Of a DNA stretch of 64,000 bases, positions 1 to 7,916 are shown piece by piece. Source of the DNA: Pseudoxanthomonas sp. YR558 (lineage in GTDB: Bacteria; Pseudomonadota; Gammaproteobacteria; Xanthomonadales; Xanthomonadaceae); assembly GCF_900116385.1 (NCBI RefSeq), contig NZ_FPCI01000001.1, positions 62,001 through 126,000 on the forward strand, in the 5' to 3' direction. Made by a program: the position numbers and the translations under genes. How positions within the stretch are numbered: position 1 is the stretch's first letter; every line of letters starts with the position of its first letter. The notes beneath the pieces were generated by a model, which saw only the letters and a list, made by a program, of their open reading frames with translations, had not been told where the DNA came from and ran no database searches.

Positions 1-2
1 TG

Positions 3-1244
3 ACGTTGGCAGGCTGCACGCGCACGGAAGACACGCGCACCACGGTGCGCTTCTGGGTGATGGGTTACGAAGGCGAAGTGGTGGCGAAACTGCTGCCCGA
101 GTTCGAGCGCCAGCACCCCGACATCCATGTCGACCTGCAGATCGTGCCGTGGCTGTCGGCGCACGAAAAATTGCTGACCGCCTTCGCGGGCGACTCGCTG
201 CCCGACGTGTGCCCGATCGGCAACACATGGATCCCGGAGTTCGCCGCACTCGGTGCGCTGGATCCGCTGGACGACCAGATCGCCGCCACGCCCGGCTTCG
301 ATCAGGCGGATTTCTTCCCCGGTGTCTGGGACACCGGCGTGATCGACGGGCGCGCATACGCGGTGCCGTGGTATGTCGAGACCCGCCTGCCGTTCTACCG
401 TCGCGACATACTCGCGAAAGCCGGGGTGAAGACGCTGCCCACCAGCTGGGCCGAGTGGCGTATCGCCTTGCGCAAGGTCAAGCAGGTGGCGGGCGAGGGC
501 AACTACTCGATCCTGCTGCCGCTCAACGAATTCGAACCGCTGCTGAGCTTGGCCATCCAGCAGCCCGAGCCGCTGCTGCGCGACGGTGGCCGGTACGGCA
601 ATTTCCGCAGTGAAGGTTTCCGCCAGTCGCTCGGCTTCTACAAGGAGATGTTCGATCAGCAGTGGGCGCCGGTGGTGACCAACAACCAGATCTCGAACGT
701 GTGGGACGAATTCGGCAAGGGCTTCTATTCGTTCTACATCTCCGGTCCCTGGAACATCGCCAAGTTCAAGGAGCGCCTGCCCGCCGCGCAGCAGGACGAC
801 TGGATGACCATGCCATTGCCCGGCCCGAACGGCCCTGGCGCCTCGCTCGCCAACGGCACCAGCTTCGTGGTGTTCAAGAACTCGCCGAACAAGGCCGCAG
901 CCTGGAAGCTCATCGCCTGGCTGTCGTCGCCGCAGGTGCAGACCGAATTCCATGCGCTGACGGGCGATCTGCCGCCGCGCCGCTCTCCGTGGCTGACCCC
1001 GGCGCTGGCCGATGATCCCTACGCCAAGGCCTATCGCGAGCAGCTGGAACGCGCCGTGTCGACGCCCAAGGTGCCCGAGTGGGAGCGGATCGCCACGGAA
1101 ATGCGGCTGGTCGGCGAGCAGGTGGCCAACGGGCGCCTGACGGTGGACCAGGCGGTCGAGGAACTGGATCGTCGCGCTGACCGCATCCTCGAGAAGCGTC
1201 GCTGGATGCTGGACCACGCCGACAAGGCAGGGGCCGCGCCATGA
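3..1244 (+). CDS. Sugar ABC transporter substrate-binding lipoprotein (5' partial)
   Basis: Periplasmic substrate receptor of a carbohydrate ABC importer, family 1 extracellular solute-binding protein. The frame is open to the left edge and enters as T-L-A-G-C, a lipobox whose Cys would be lipidated, so the start codon and most of the signal peptide lie outside the window. The TTG at position 6 is part of the lipobox and not a start. The mature part (about 410 residues) has the family layout: an opening beta strand (VRFWVMGYEGEVVAKL), many surface Trp/Tyr residues typical of sugar binding, and a C-terminal helical tail. The stop overlaps the next start by ATGA, so it is co-translated with the two permeases. 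The sugar cannot be read from sequence; an oligosaccharide is likely given the neighbouring glycosidase. Confidence 0.9.
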   Translation, partial: TLAGCTRTEDTRTTVRFWVMGYEGEVVAKLLPEFERQHPDIHVDLQIVPWLSAHEKLLTAFAGDSLPDVCPIGNTWIPEFAALGALDPLDDQIAATPGFDQADFFPGVWDTGVIDGRAYAVPWYVETRLPFYRRDILAKAGVKTLPTSWAEWRIALRKVKQVAGEGNYSILLPLNEFEPLLSLAIQQPEPLLRDGGRYGNFRSEGFRQSLGFYKEMFDQQWAPVVTNNQISNVWDEFGKGFYSFYISGPWNIAKFKERLPAAQQDDWMTMPLPGPNGPGASLANGTSFVVFKNSPNKAAAWKLIAWLSSPQVQTEFHALTGDLPPRRSPWLTPALADDPYAKAYREQLERAVSTPKVPEWERIATEMRLVGEQVANGRLTVDQAVEELDRRADRILEKRRWMLDHADKAGAAP

Positions 1245-2125
1245 GGTCGACCCACGCGCTCGCAGGCTGGTTGTTCGCCGCGCCGGCATTGACCGTCATC
1301 GTCGTGTTCTTCGGCCTGCCGGTGCTGGCCGCATTCGTGCTGAGCCTGACCGACTTCGACATCTATGCGCTGGCCGACATCGGCAACCTGCGCTTCGTCG
1401 GCTTGGACAACTACGTCGGCCTGCTGCAGAACCCGTTGTTCTGGAAATCGCTGGGCAACACGGTCTACTTCGTCGTCGTCGGCGTTCCGCTGTCGGTCGC
1501 GGTGTCGCTCGGTGCAGCGCTGCTGCTGCATTCCAAGCTGGGACGCTTCAAGGGCTTCTTCCGCACCGCGTTCTTCGCGCCGGTGGTCACTACGGTCGTC
1601 GCGGTCGCGGTGATCTGGCGCTATCTCTTCCATACCAAGTACGGCCTGGTGAACTGGGGACTGTCGTGGGTGGGCATCGATCCGGTGGACTGGCTGGGCG
1701 ATCCGACCTGGGCGATGCCGACCATCATCCTGTTCGCCGTGTGGAAGAACTTCGGCTACAACATGATCATCTTCCTCGCCGGCCTGCAGAGCATCCCCGA
1801 AGACCTCTACGAAGCCGCGCGCATCGACGGCGCTTCGCGCTGGGCGCAGTTCCGCCACGTGACCCTGCCGCAGTTGGGCCCGGTGCTGCTGCTGGTCGGC
1901 ATCCTGACCATGGCCGGGTATTTCCAGTTGTTCGCCGAGCCCTACGTGATGACCCAAGGCGGGCCGCTGGAGAGCACCAAGAGCGTGCTCTACCTGATGT
2001 ACGAAGAAGGCTTCAAGTGGTGGAACCTGGGCAATGCATCGGCGGTGGCGTTCCTGCTCTTCATCCTGATGACGGCCGTCACCAGCGGCCTGCTGTGGTT
2101 CGCGCGCAAGCGGGGCGTGGAATGA
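1241..2125 (+). CDS. Sugar ABC transporter permease, MalF/LacF type
   Basis: Inner-membrane permease subunit of the carbohydrate importer, 294 residues, about six membrane helices starting near residue 10 (LAGWLFAAPALTVIVVFF). The cytoplasmic EAA loop that docks the ATPase is clear at about residue 190 (EAARIDGASRWAQFRHVTLP). It overlaps the binding-protein gene upstream and the second permease downstream by 4 bp each (ATGA), so the three form one translationally coupled unit. Length and motif fit the MalF/LacF half of CUT1 importers. No ATPase gene follows; the likely one is at 11501. Confidence 0.93.
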   Translation: MRSTHALAGWLFAAPALTVIVVFFGLPVLAAFVLSLTDFDIYALADIGNLRFVGLDNYVGLLQNPLFWKSLGNTVYFVVVGVPLSVAVSLGAALLLHSKLGRFKGFFRTAFFAPVVTTVVAVAVIWRYLFHTKYGLVNWGLSWVGIDPVDWLGDPTWAMPTIILFAVWKNFGYNMIIFLAGLQSIPEDLYEAARIDGASRWAQFRHVTLPQLGPVLLLVGILTMAGYFQLFAEPYVMTQGGPLESTKSVLYLMYEEGFKWWNLGNASAVAFLLFILMTAVTSGLLWFARKRGVE

Positions 2126-2943
2126 ACCAGCGCCTCGCCTCGATCGTCGTCAACGGCTTGCTGGTCGCGCTGGCCGTCCTCAGCCTGGGTCCGCTGCTGT
2201 GGATGCTGTCGGTGTCCTTCATGCAGACCGGCGAAGCGGGGCACTTTCCGCCGCCGCTGTTGCCAGCGGCCCCCACGCTCGACAACTACCGCGACCTGTT
2301 CGTGCGCGCCGGGATGGGCCGCTACCTGATCAACAGCTTCATCGTCTCGACCAGCGTGATGCTGCTGTCGCTGCTGTTCAACACGATGGCGGGCTATGCG
2401 TTCGCCAAGTTGCGCTTCAAGGGCCGCGACAGCACCTTCCGCGCGCTGCTCGCCGCGCTCGTCATCCCCGCGCAGGTCGCGATGATGCCGTTGTTCCTGC
2501 TGCTCAAGCAGATGGGCCTGGTGAACACCTATGCCGGCGCCATCGTGCCCGGCATGGCGGCGATCTTCGGCATCTTCCTCGTGCGCCAGTACGCGCGCTC
2601 GATCCCCGACGAACTGCTCGAGGCCGCGCGCATCGACGGCGCCAGCGAGGCGCGCATCTTCTTCCAGATCGTGTTGCCGGGCCTGAAGCCGATCCTGGTG
2701 ACGCTGGCGATCTTCAGCTTCCTCGGGGCTTGGAATGACTTCATGTGGCCGCTGATCGTCCTAAGCGACGACGCGCTGCAGACCCTTCCCGTGGCGCTGG
2801 CGGCGTTGTCGCGCGAGCACGTGATGGACTACGAACTGATGATGGCCGGCTCGGTCGTCACCATCCTGCCGGTGCTGCTGCTGTTCCTCGTGCTGCAGCG
2901 CTACTACATCCAGGGCTTGCTGCTGGGCAGCGTGAAGGGCTGA
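2122..2943 (+). CDS. Sugar ABC transporter permease, MalG/ThuG type
   Basis: Second permease half of the importer, 273 residues from the ATG that overlaps the stop of the first permease; the frame is open further upstream, but that stretch is only shadow. The first membrane helix follows the start (LASIVVNGLLVALAVLSLGP), and the EAA loop is at about residue 168 (EAARIDGASEARIFFQIVLP). The short MalG-like C-terminus ends in YYIQGLLLGSVKG, the typical ending of this subfamily. It is followed after 37 bp by a secreted glycosidase, which suggests that polymer cleavage and uptake are expressed together. Confidence 0.93.
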   Translation: MNQRLASIVVNGLLVALAVLSLGPLLWMLSVSFMQTGEAGHFPPPLLPAAPTLDNYRDLFVRAGMGRYLINSFIVSTSVMLLSLLFNTMAGYAFAKLRFKGRDSTFRALLAALVIPAQVAMMPLFLLLKQMGLVNTYAGAIVPGMAAIFGIFLVRQYARSIPDELLEAARIDGASEARIFFQIVLPGLKPILVTLAIFSFLGAWNDFMWPLIVLSDDALQTLPVALAALSREHVMDYELMMAGSVVTILPVLLLFLVLQRYYIQGLLLGSVKG

Positions 2944-2980
2944 GCCCGTCGCGCTGTCGCCCTCCGACGGAGATCACAAC

Positions 2981-5900
2981 ATGGTGTCGACTTTCGCCCG
3001 CCTCACGGCCGGATGGACAGCGCTCGCGGCGGTCTGCGCCAGCGCCCACGCAGCTACGCCGGTACGCGTGCTGGATGCGTTCGATGACGCGTCCACGTGG
3101 CGCGTGGTCACCTCCAACCAGGTCAGCGGCGTGCTGCGGACCGTGGAGGGGGTCGACGGCAAGGCGATGTGCCTGGATTACGATTTCAACGGTGTGTCGG
3201 GCCATGCGGGCATCCAGCGCGACCTGGTGCTCGAGTATCCACAGAACTACCAGTTCGGCTTCCAGCTCCGTGGCGATTCGCCGCGCAACGACCTGCAGTT
3301 CAAGGTCATCGATGCCAGTGGGGACAACGTGTGGTGGGTCAACCGGCCGAAGTACGATTTCCCGACCGCATGGACGCCGGTGCGCTACAAGACGCGCCAC
3401 ATCGACAAGGCCTGGGGTCCCGATCCGGACCGCGTGCTGCGCAAGAGCGTCAAGCTCGAATACACCATCTACAACAATGTCGGCGGCAAGGGCTCGGTCT
3501 GCTTCGACCAGCTGACGTTCCAGCCGTTGCCTGTCGATGACGGCGCGCCGCTGACCGGCAAGGCGAGCGCGAACGTCGCGTTCCCGGCCGGTGCCGCGTC
3601 GCTGGCGGTGGATGGCAAACCCGATACCGCGTGGTCCGCGGACCTGCACGGCAACCAGGACCCGCAGCTGACGCTGGACCTGGGCAAGGTACGCGAGTTC
3701 GGCGGCCTGGTACTCGACTGGAAGGCGGGTCAACACGCCTCCGACTACCTCGTGCAGCTGTCCGACGATGGTGCGCGCTGGCGCGACGTACGCACGGTGG
3801 TCGACGGCAATGGCGGGCGCGACTACCTCGCGCTGCCGGAGTCCGAAGCGCGCTACGTGCGCATCGTGATCGGCGACGGCCCGGGCAATGCGTTCGCCCT
3901 CGCCGGGCTGGAGGTGAAGCCGCTGGCGTTCGCCGCGCATCCGAACGACGTGATCAAGGCGATGGCGGCCGATGCGCCGAAGGGCTGGTTCCCGCGCGGA
4001 TTCAGCGGCGAACAGCCGTACTGGACCATCGTCGGCCTGGATGGCGGGCGCGAGCAGGGCCTGATCGGCGAAGACGGCGCGATCGAGATCGCGAAGGGCG
4101 GCATCAGCGTGGAGCCGTACGTGCAGGTGGACGGCCACTGGGTCGGCTGGTCCGACGTGCAGGCGGCGCAGTCGCTGCAGGACGGCTACCTGCCGATGCC
4201 GACGGTTACCTGGACGCATCCGTTGTTCTCGCTGTCCACCACGGCGTTCGCGGCCGGCGCGCCGGGCGATTCTCGCGTGGTCGCGCGCCATCGCCTGACC
4301 AACACCGGCACCACGCCGCGCGACTATGCGATCGCCCTCGCCGTGCAGCCGTGGCAGGTCAATCCGCCCAGCCAGTTCCTCAACACCACCGGCGGCTTCA
4401 GCCCAATCCAAGCCATCGCGCTGCGGGATGGGGTGGCGAGCGTGAACGGGCGCGACAGTCTGCGCTTCGCTACGCCGGATGCCGTGCTGGCGTCGCACTT
4501 CGATGAAGGCATGGTGCGCGAACGTATCGAAGACAGCGACGCATCGAAGGCGACCACCGCATCGGTCGACGGCGACGCGACGGGCCTGGCCTCCGGCGCG
4601 GTGCTTTACCGCTTCACGCTGGCGCCGGGCGAAAGCCGGGAGATCGACTGGGTCGCGCCGCTGGAAGGCGCGTTGCCGACACGCATCGATGCGGCGCGCG
4701 ACCAGCAGGCGATGGCGGGCATCTGGCGAAAGAAGCTCGACGAAATGAAACTGCAGGTGCCGGCCGAAGGCCAGCCGGTCGCCGATACGCTGCGCACCGC
4801 GCTCGCGCACATGCTGATCTCTCGGATCGGGCCGCGCCTGCAGCCGGGCACGCGCTCGTACTCGCGCAGCTGGATCCGCGATGGCGCCATGATTTCCGAA
4901 GGCCTGCTGCGCCTGGGTCGTCCGGAAGTGGTGAAGGAGTACGTGGAGTGGTACGCGCCGTACCAGTTCAAGAACGGCAAGGTGCCGTGCTGCGTCGACG
5001 ATCGCGGCAGCGATCCGGTGCCGGAGAACGACAGCCACGGCGAACTGATCTTCAACATCGCCGAGTACTACCGCTATACGGGCGACAAGGCGTTCCTGAA
5101 GGCGATGTGGCCGCACGTGCAGGGTGCGTTCGCCTACATGGAAGAACTGCGTCTCAGCGAGCGCACCGAGGCCAACCGCGCGGTCAACGCGGCGTTCTAC
5201 GGAATGATGCCGGCGTCGATCAGTCACGAAGGCTACTCGGCCAAGCCGATGCATTCGTACTGGGACAACTTCTGGGCGCTGCGCGGCTACAAGGATGCCG
5301 TCGAAGTGGCCGAAGCGCTGGGCGAGGCGGGCGAAGCCAAGCGCATGGCCGCATCGCGCGACCAGTTCCGCGACGACCTCTACGCCTCGCTGCGTGCGGC
5401 CACCGAGCGCAACAAGATCGACTACCTGCCCGGGGCGGCCGAGATCGGCGACTTCGATCCGACCTCGACCACCATCGCGCTGGCACCGGGCGGTGAGCAG
5501 GGCAAGCTGCCGGCCGACCTGCTGGATAACACCTTCCAGCGCTACTGGCGCGAATTCGTGCAGCGCCGCGATGGCCAGCGCGAGTGGAAGGACTACACGC
5601 CGTACGAGTGGCGCAACGTGGCCGCGTTCGTGCGGCTGGGCTGGCGTGAACGGGCGTGGGAGGTGCTGGACTTCTTCTTCGACGATCGCGTGCCGCAGGC
5701 CTGGAACCAGTGGGCGGAAGTGGTGTCGCGCACGCCGCGCAAGCCGTTCTTCGTCGGCGATCTTCCGCATGCGTGGGTCGCGTCGGATTTCGTGCGCTCG
5801 GCGCTGGACATGTTCGCCTACACCCGCGAAGCCGACGACAGCCTCGTGTTGGCAGCGGGCGTGCCGGCGGCGTGGCTGGACGGCGAGGGCATCGCCATCG

Positions 5901-6133
5901 ACGGGCTGCGCACGCCGAACGGCGTGCTCGGCTACCGGCTGCGAAAGACGGACGGGCAGCTCCAGCTCGACGTGAAGGCGGGCATGAAGCTGCCGGCCGG
6001 TGGGCTGGTGCTGCCGTGGCCGTACGCGAGCGAGCCGGGCGAAACCCGTATCAACGGCAAGCCGGCGCAGTGGAAGGACGGCGAGCTGCGCATCACCACG
6101 CTGCCCGCGAAGGTCAGCATCCGCGCGCGTTGA
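2981..6133 (+). CDS. Secreted F5/8-type C domain protein with six-hairpin glycosidase domain
   Basis: Large (1050 residues) exported carbohydrate-active protein. A signal peptide of about 25 residues ends ASAHA. Residues ~30-185 form an unassigned beta-rich, carbohydrate-binding-like region; ~195-310 resemble a discoidin (coagulation factor 5/8 type C) module with the D-G-x-P-D-T-A-W-S core; ~330-580 is a beta sandwich; ~600-1000 is an (alpha/alpha)6 barrel of the glycosyl-hydrolase type with SRSWIRDGAMI and PENDSHGEL, whose acidic residues are the likely catalytic candidates. It directly follows the importer genes and probably cleaves a glycan outside the cytoplasm to feed it. The exact GH family and substrate are not recognisable to me. 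Start chosen at the ATG giving the signal peptide. Confidence 0.8.
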   Translation: MVSTFARLTAGWTALAAVCASAHAATPVRVLDAFDDASTWRVVTSNQVSGVLRTVEGVDGKAMCLDYDFNGVSGHAGIQRDLVLEYPQNYQFGFQLRGDSPRNDLQFKVIDASGDNVWWVNRPKYDFPTAWTPVRYKTRHIDKAWGPDPDRVLRKSVKLEYTIYNNVGGKGSVCFDQLTFQPLPVDDGAPLTGKASANVAFPAGAASLAVDGKPDTAWSADLHGNQDPQLTLDLGKVREFGGLVLDWKAGQHASDYLVQLSDDGARWRDVRTVVDGNGGRDYLALPESEARYVRIVIGDGPGNAFALAGLEVKPLAFAAHPNDVIKAMAADAPKGWFPRGFSGEQPYWTIVGLDGGREQGLIGEDGAIEIAKGGISVEPYVQVDGHWVGWSDVQAAQSLQDGYLPMPTVTWTHPLFSLSTTAFAAGAPGDSRVVARHRLTNTGTTPRDYAIALAVQPWQVNPPSQFLNTTGGFSPIQAIALRDGVASVNGRDSLRFATPDAVLASHFDEGMVRERIEDSDASKATTASVDGDATGLASGAVLYRFTLAPGESREIDWVAPLEGALPTRIDAARDQQAMAGIWRKKLDEMKLQVPAEGQPVADTLRTALAHMLISRIGPRLQPGTRSYSRSWIRDGAMISEGLLRLGRPEVVKEYVEWYAPYQFKNGKVPCCVDDRGSDPVPENDSHGELIFNIAEYYRYTGDKAFLKAMWPHVQGAFAYMEELRLSERTEANRAVNAAFYGMMPASISHEGYSAKPMHSYWDNFWALRGYKDAVEVAEALGEAGEAKRMAASRDQFRDDLYASLRAATERNKIDYLPGAAEIGDFDPTSTTIALAPGGEQGKLPADLLDNTFQRYWREFVQRRDGQREWKDYTPYEWRNVAAFVRLGWRERAWEVLDFFFDDRVPQAWNQWAEVVSRTPRKPFFVGDLPHAWVASDFVRSALDMFAYTREADDSLVLAAGVPAAWLDGEGIAIDGLRTPNGVLGYRLRKTDGQLQLDVKAGMKLPAGGLVLPWPYASEPGETRINGKPAQWKDGELRITTLPAKVSIRAR

Positions 6134-6186
6134 GCGCGCGGCGGATGGGGATAGAGTAGGCGCGGCTCCTGCTTGCGCCTCTCGCC

Positions 6187-6858
6187 ATGACCGCCGATGA
6201 CGCCCGAATGCCGCTCTGGCCGCTGCCGCTGCTGATCGCGCTGCTGTTCCTGGTCGCGGCGCATGCGGCCTACCTGCTGTCGATCCAGGCCGGGCATGTG
6301 CCGGCCTGCGTGCCGTATCTCGAGGGCTGCGTGTCGATCAGCCGCGCCGCCCGCCATGGCGACGGCAACCACATGTTCCGCCTGCTGGTGATCCCGTGCG
6401 CCGTGCTGCACGCGCTGGTCTGGTGGCTGGCCCGCCACTGGCTGCGCGGAGGCCGGCTGATGCTCGTGCTGGGCGTGATGTCGGCGATTGCGCTGGCGGT
6501 CTACGCCACTTTTCTCGGCACCGAAGGCGAGGCCTACCGCTTCCTGCGCCGCTACGGCATGGTGGTGTACTTCGGCTTCGGCTATCTCGCGCAACTGGCG
6601 CTGATGCGTCGCGCGTCGCGCATGCAGGCACTGCCAGCGAGCGTCATCGCGTGGATGTCGTGGATCGCCGCCGCGATGCTGGGGCTGGGCATCGCGAATG
6701 TCGTGGCGGGGCTGGCCGTCGCGGATCCCCTTGCGAAAGACCGCTGGGAAAACATCTTCGAGTGGTGGCTCGGCCTGCTGATGGTCGGCTGGTATGGCGT
6801 GTTGGCCTTCAGCTGGCGGCGACAGCGTGTCGCTGTGACGCTGTCGGCAAATACATAG
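6187..6858 (+). CDS. Multi-pass membrane protein of unknown function
   Basis: I do not recognise a named family. The 223-residue product has about six hydrophobic segments (around residues 11-31, 60-77, 88-108, 118-137, 149-170 and 191-208). A conserved-looking loop C-V-P-Y-L-E-G-C-V-S-I-S lies between helices 1 and 2, with two cysteines that could form an extracytoplasmic disulphide. This general layout resembles FRAG1/DRAM-like proteins, but that is only an impression. It starts 54 bp after the glycosidase stop and ends facing the minus-strand EF-Tu-like gene. Confidence 0.7.
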   Translation: MTADDARMPLWPLPLLIALLFLVAAHAAYLLSIQAGHVPACVPYLEGCVSISRAARHGDGNHMFRLLVIPCAVLHALVWWLARHWLRGGRLMLVLGVMSAIALAVYATFLGTEGEAYRFLRRYGMVVYFGFGYLAQLALMRRASRMQALPASVIAWMSWIAAAMLGLGIANVVAGLAVADPLAKDRWENIFEWWLGLLMVGWYGVLAFSWRRQRVAVTLSANT

Positions 6859-6889
6859 CGTAATCCTTCGCCGAAAGGATGATGGGTCG

Positions 6890-7207
6890 CTAAGTGTTAT
6901 CGATCCATAAGATGTGGCCAAAGCCGACGCGACGAATACCCTCCGAGAATTCCCAGCGGAAGCCGGGAACGAACGTGGCGACATCCTGCTTGGGGACCAC
7001 GAAAACACAGGTCGCCTCACATGTTTCGCTTGGTGCTAGCCAGTCGATGTCGATGAAATCGATCTGCCCAAAGACGTAATAATCTCTGCCGGGTAGACGA
7101 TGATTTGGACGTATACCGGAGCCAAATCCAGGTCGACCGAACATCGCGCTTTGATCGAGTGAAATTTCAGCGCGAAACGTCAGTGTCTCGTATGCGTTCT
7201 CTTCCAT
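6890..7207 (-). CDS. Small stand-alone EF-Tu domain-3-like protein
   Basis: About 105 residues that read like the C-terminal beta-barrel (domain 3) of elongation factor Tu without the GTPase part. Seen: FRAEISL near the start, an F-G-S-G-I-R-P-N-H segment matching the F-x-G-Y-R-P-Q-F segment of EF-Tu, a middle region like the LxPGD/Txxx strand pair, and a closing W-E-F-S-E-G-I-R-R-V-G-F-G-H-I like the F-x-I-R-E-G-x-R-T-V-G-x-G-V ending. Small free-standing homologues exist in many bacteria with no firm function. Start is uncertain: ATG at 7207 (25 bp after the eda stop) or GTG at 7246 (overlapping eda); neither has a strong ribosome site. Base composition is clearly AT-richer than the neighbours. 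Confidence 0.7.
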   Translation of the reverse strand: MEENAYETLTFRAEISLDQSAMFGRPGFGSGIRPNHRLPGRDYYVFGQIDFIDIDWLAPSETCEATCVFVVPKQDVATFVPGFRWEFSEGIRRVGFGHILWIDNT

Positions 7208-7232
7208 CTCGACGGCTAACACTTTGGCTGCC

Positions 7233-7889
7233 TCAGTCGCGCACACCTTTGACGATGGCGGCGGCCTTGGCCGAGCTGGCGGTGACCTTGTCCCACTCGC
7301 CGTTGTCGAGCCAGCCCTTCGGCACCATCCACGAACCGCCGATGCAGACGACGTTCGGCTGCGACAGGTAATCGGCCGCGGTGTCCTCGGTGATGCCGCC
7401 GGTGGGGCAGATCTTCAGCTCCGACAGCGGACCGGCCAGCCCCTTCAGCATCGCCAAGCCGCCGACAGCGGTGGCGGGGAACAGCTTGCAGACGCGGAAG
7501 CCACGGCCCATCAGCGACAGCAGTTCGGTCGGCGTCGCGGCGCCTGGCACCACCGGGATGTCGGCAGCGGCGAGCGCATCGGCGAGTGCCGGCGGGGTAC
7601 CAGGCGTCACGAGGAAGTCCGCGCCCGCATCGATGGATTGCGTGATCTGTTCGGTCCTCAGCACGGTGCCCGCGCCGATCACGATGTCCGGCAGTTCCTT
7701 CTTCAGCATCGCCAGCGCCTCCATCGCCACCGGCGTGCGCAGCGTCAGCTCGATTGCCGGCAGCCCGCCTTTCAACAGGGCTTCGGAGACGCGACGCGCC
7801 TCGTCCAGCGTGTGCACGGTGACGACCGGCAGGATGCCGGCGGCGCGGAGGAGGGATTCGGCTTTCTGCTGGCGGGCTTCGATAGTCAT
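7233..7889 (-). CDS. eda: 2-dehydro-3-deoxy-phosphogluconate (KDPG) aldolase
   Basis: Cleaves 2-keto-3-deoxy-6-phosphogluconate into pyruvate and glyceraldehyde-3-phosphate, the last step of the Entner-Doudoroff pathway; cytoplasmic class I aldolase. The 218-residue product has the Schiff-base lysine at K135 (RVCKLFPA), the catalytic glutamate E47 and phosphate/substrate arginine R51 (AIELTLRTP), and the G-A-G-T-V-L strand. These match E. coli Eda positions 133, 45 and 49 with an offset of two. It lies 27 bp downstream of edd on the same strand, so they form an edd-eda operon. Confidence 0.97.
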   Translation of the reverse strand: MTIEARQQKAESLLRAAGILPVVTVHTLDEARRVSEALLKGGLPAIELTLRTPVAMEALAMLKKELPDIVIGAGTVLRTEQITQSIDAGADFLVTPGTPPALADALAAADIPVVPGAATPTELLSLMGRGFRVCKLFPATAVGGLAMLKGLAGPLSELKICPTGGITEDTAADYLSQPNVVCIGGSWMVPKGWLDNGEWDKVTASSAKAAAIVKGVRD

Positions 7890-7916
7890 GCGGAGAGAGT
7901 CGGGAAGAAGGAGGGC

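Noticed and set aside
2858..5770. 970-residue open frame on the minus strand opposite the glycosidase
   Set aside because: It is the mirror of a real GC-rich gene: composition dominated by Arg, Ala, Val and His, no domain features, while the plus strand encodes a complete recognised protein.
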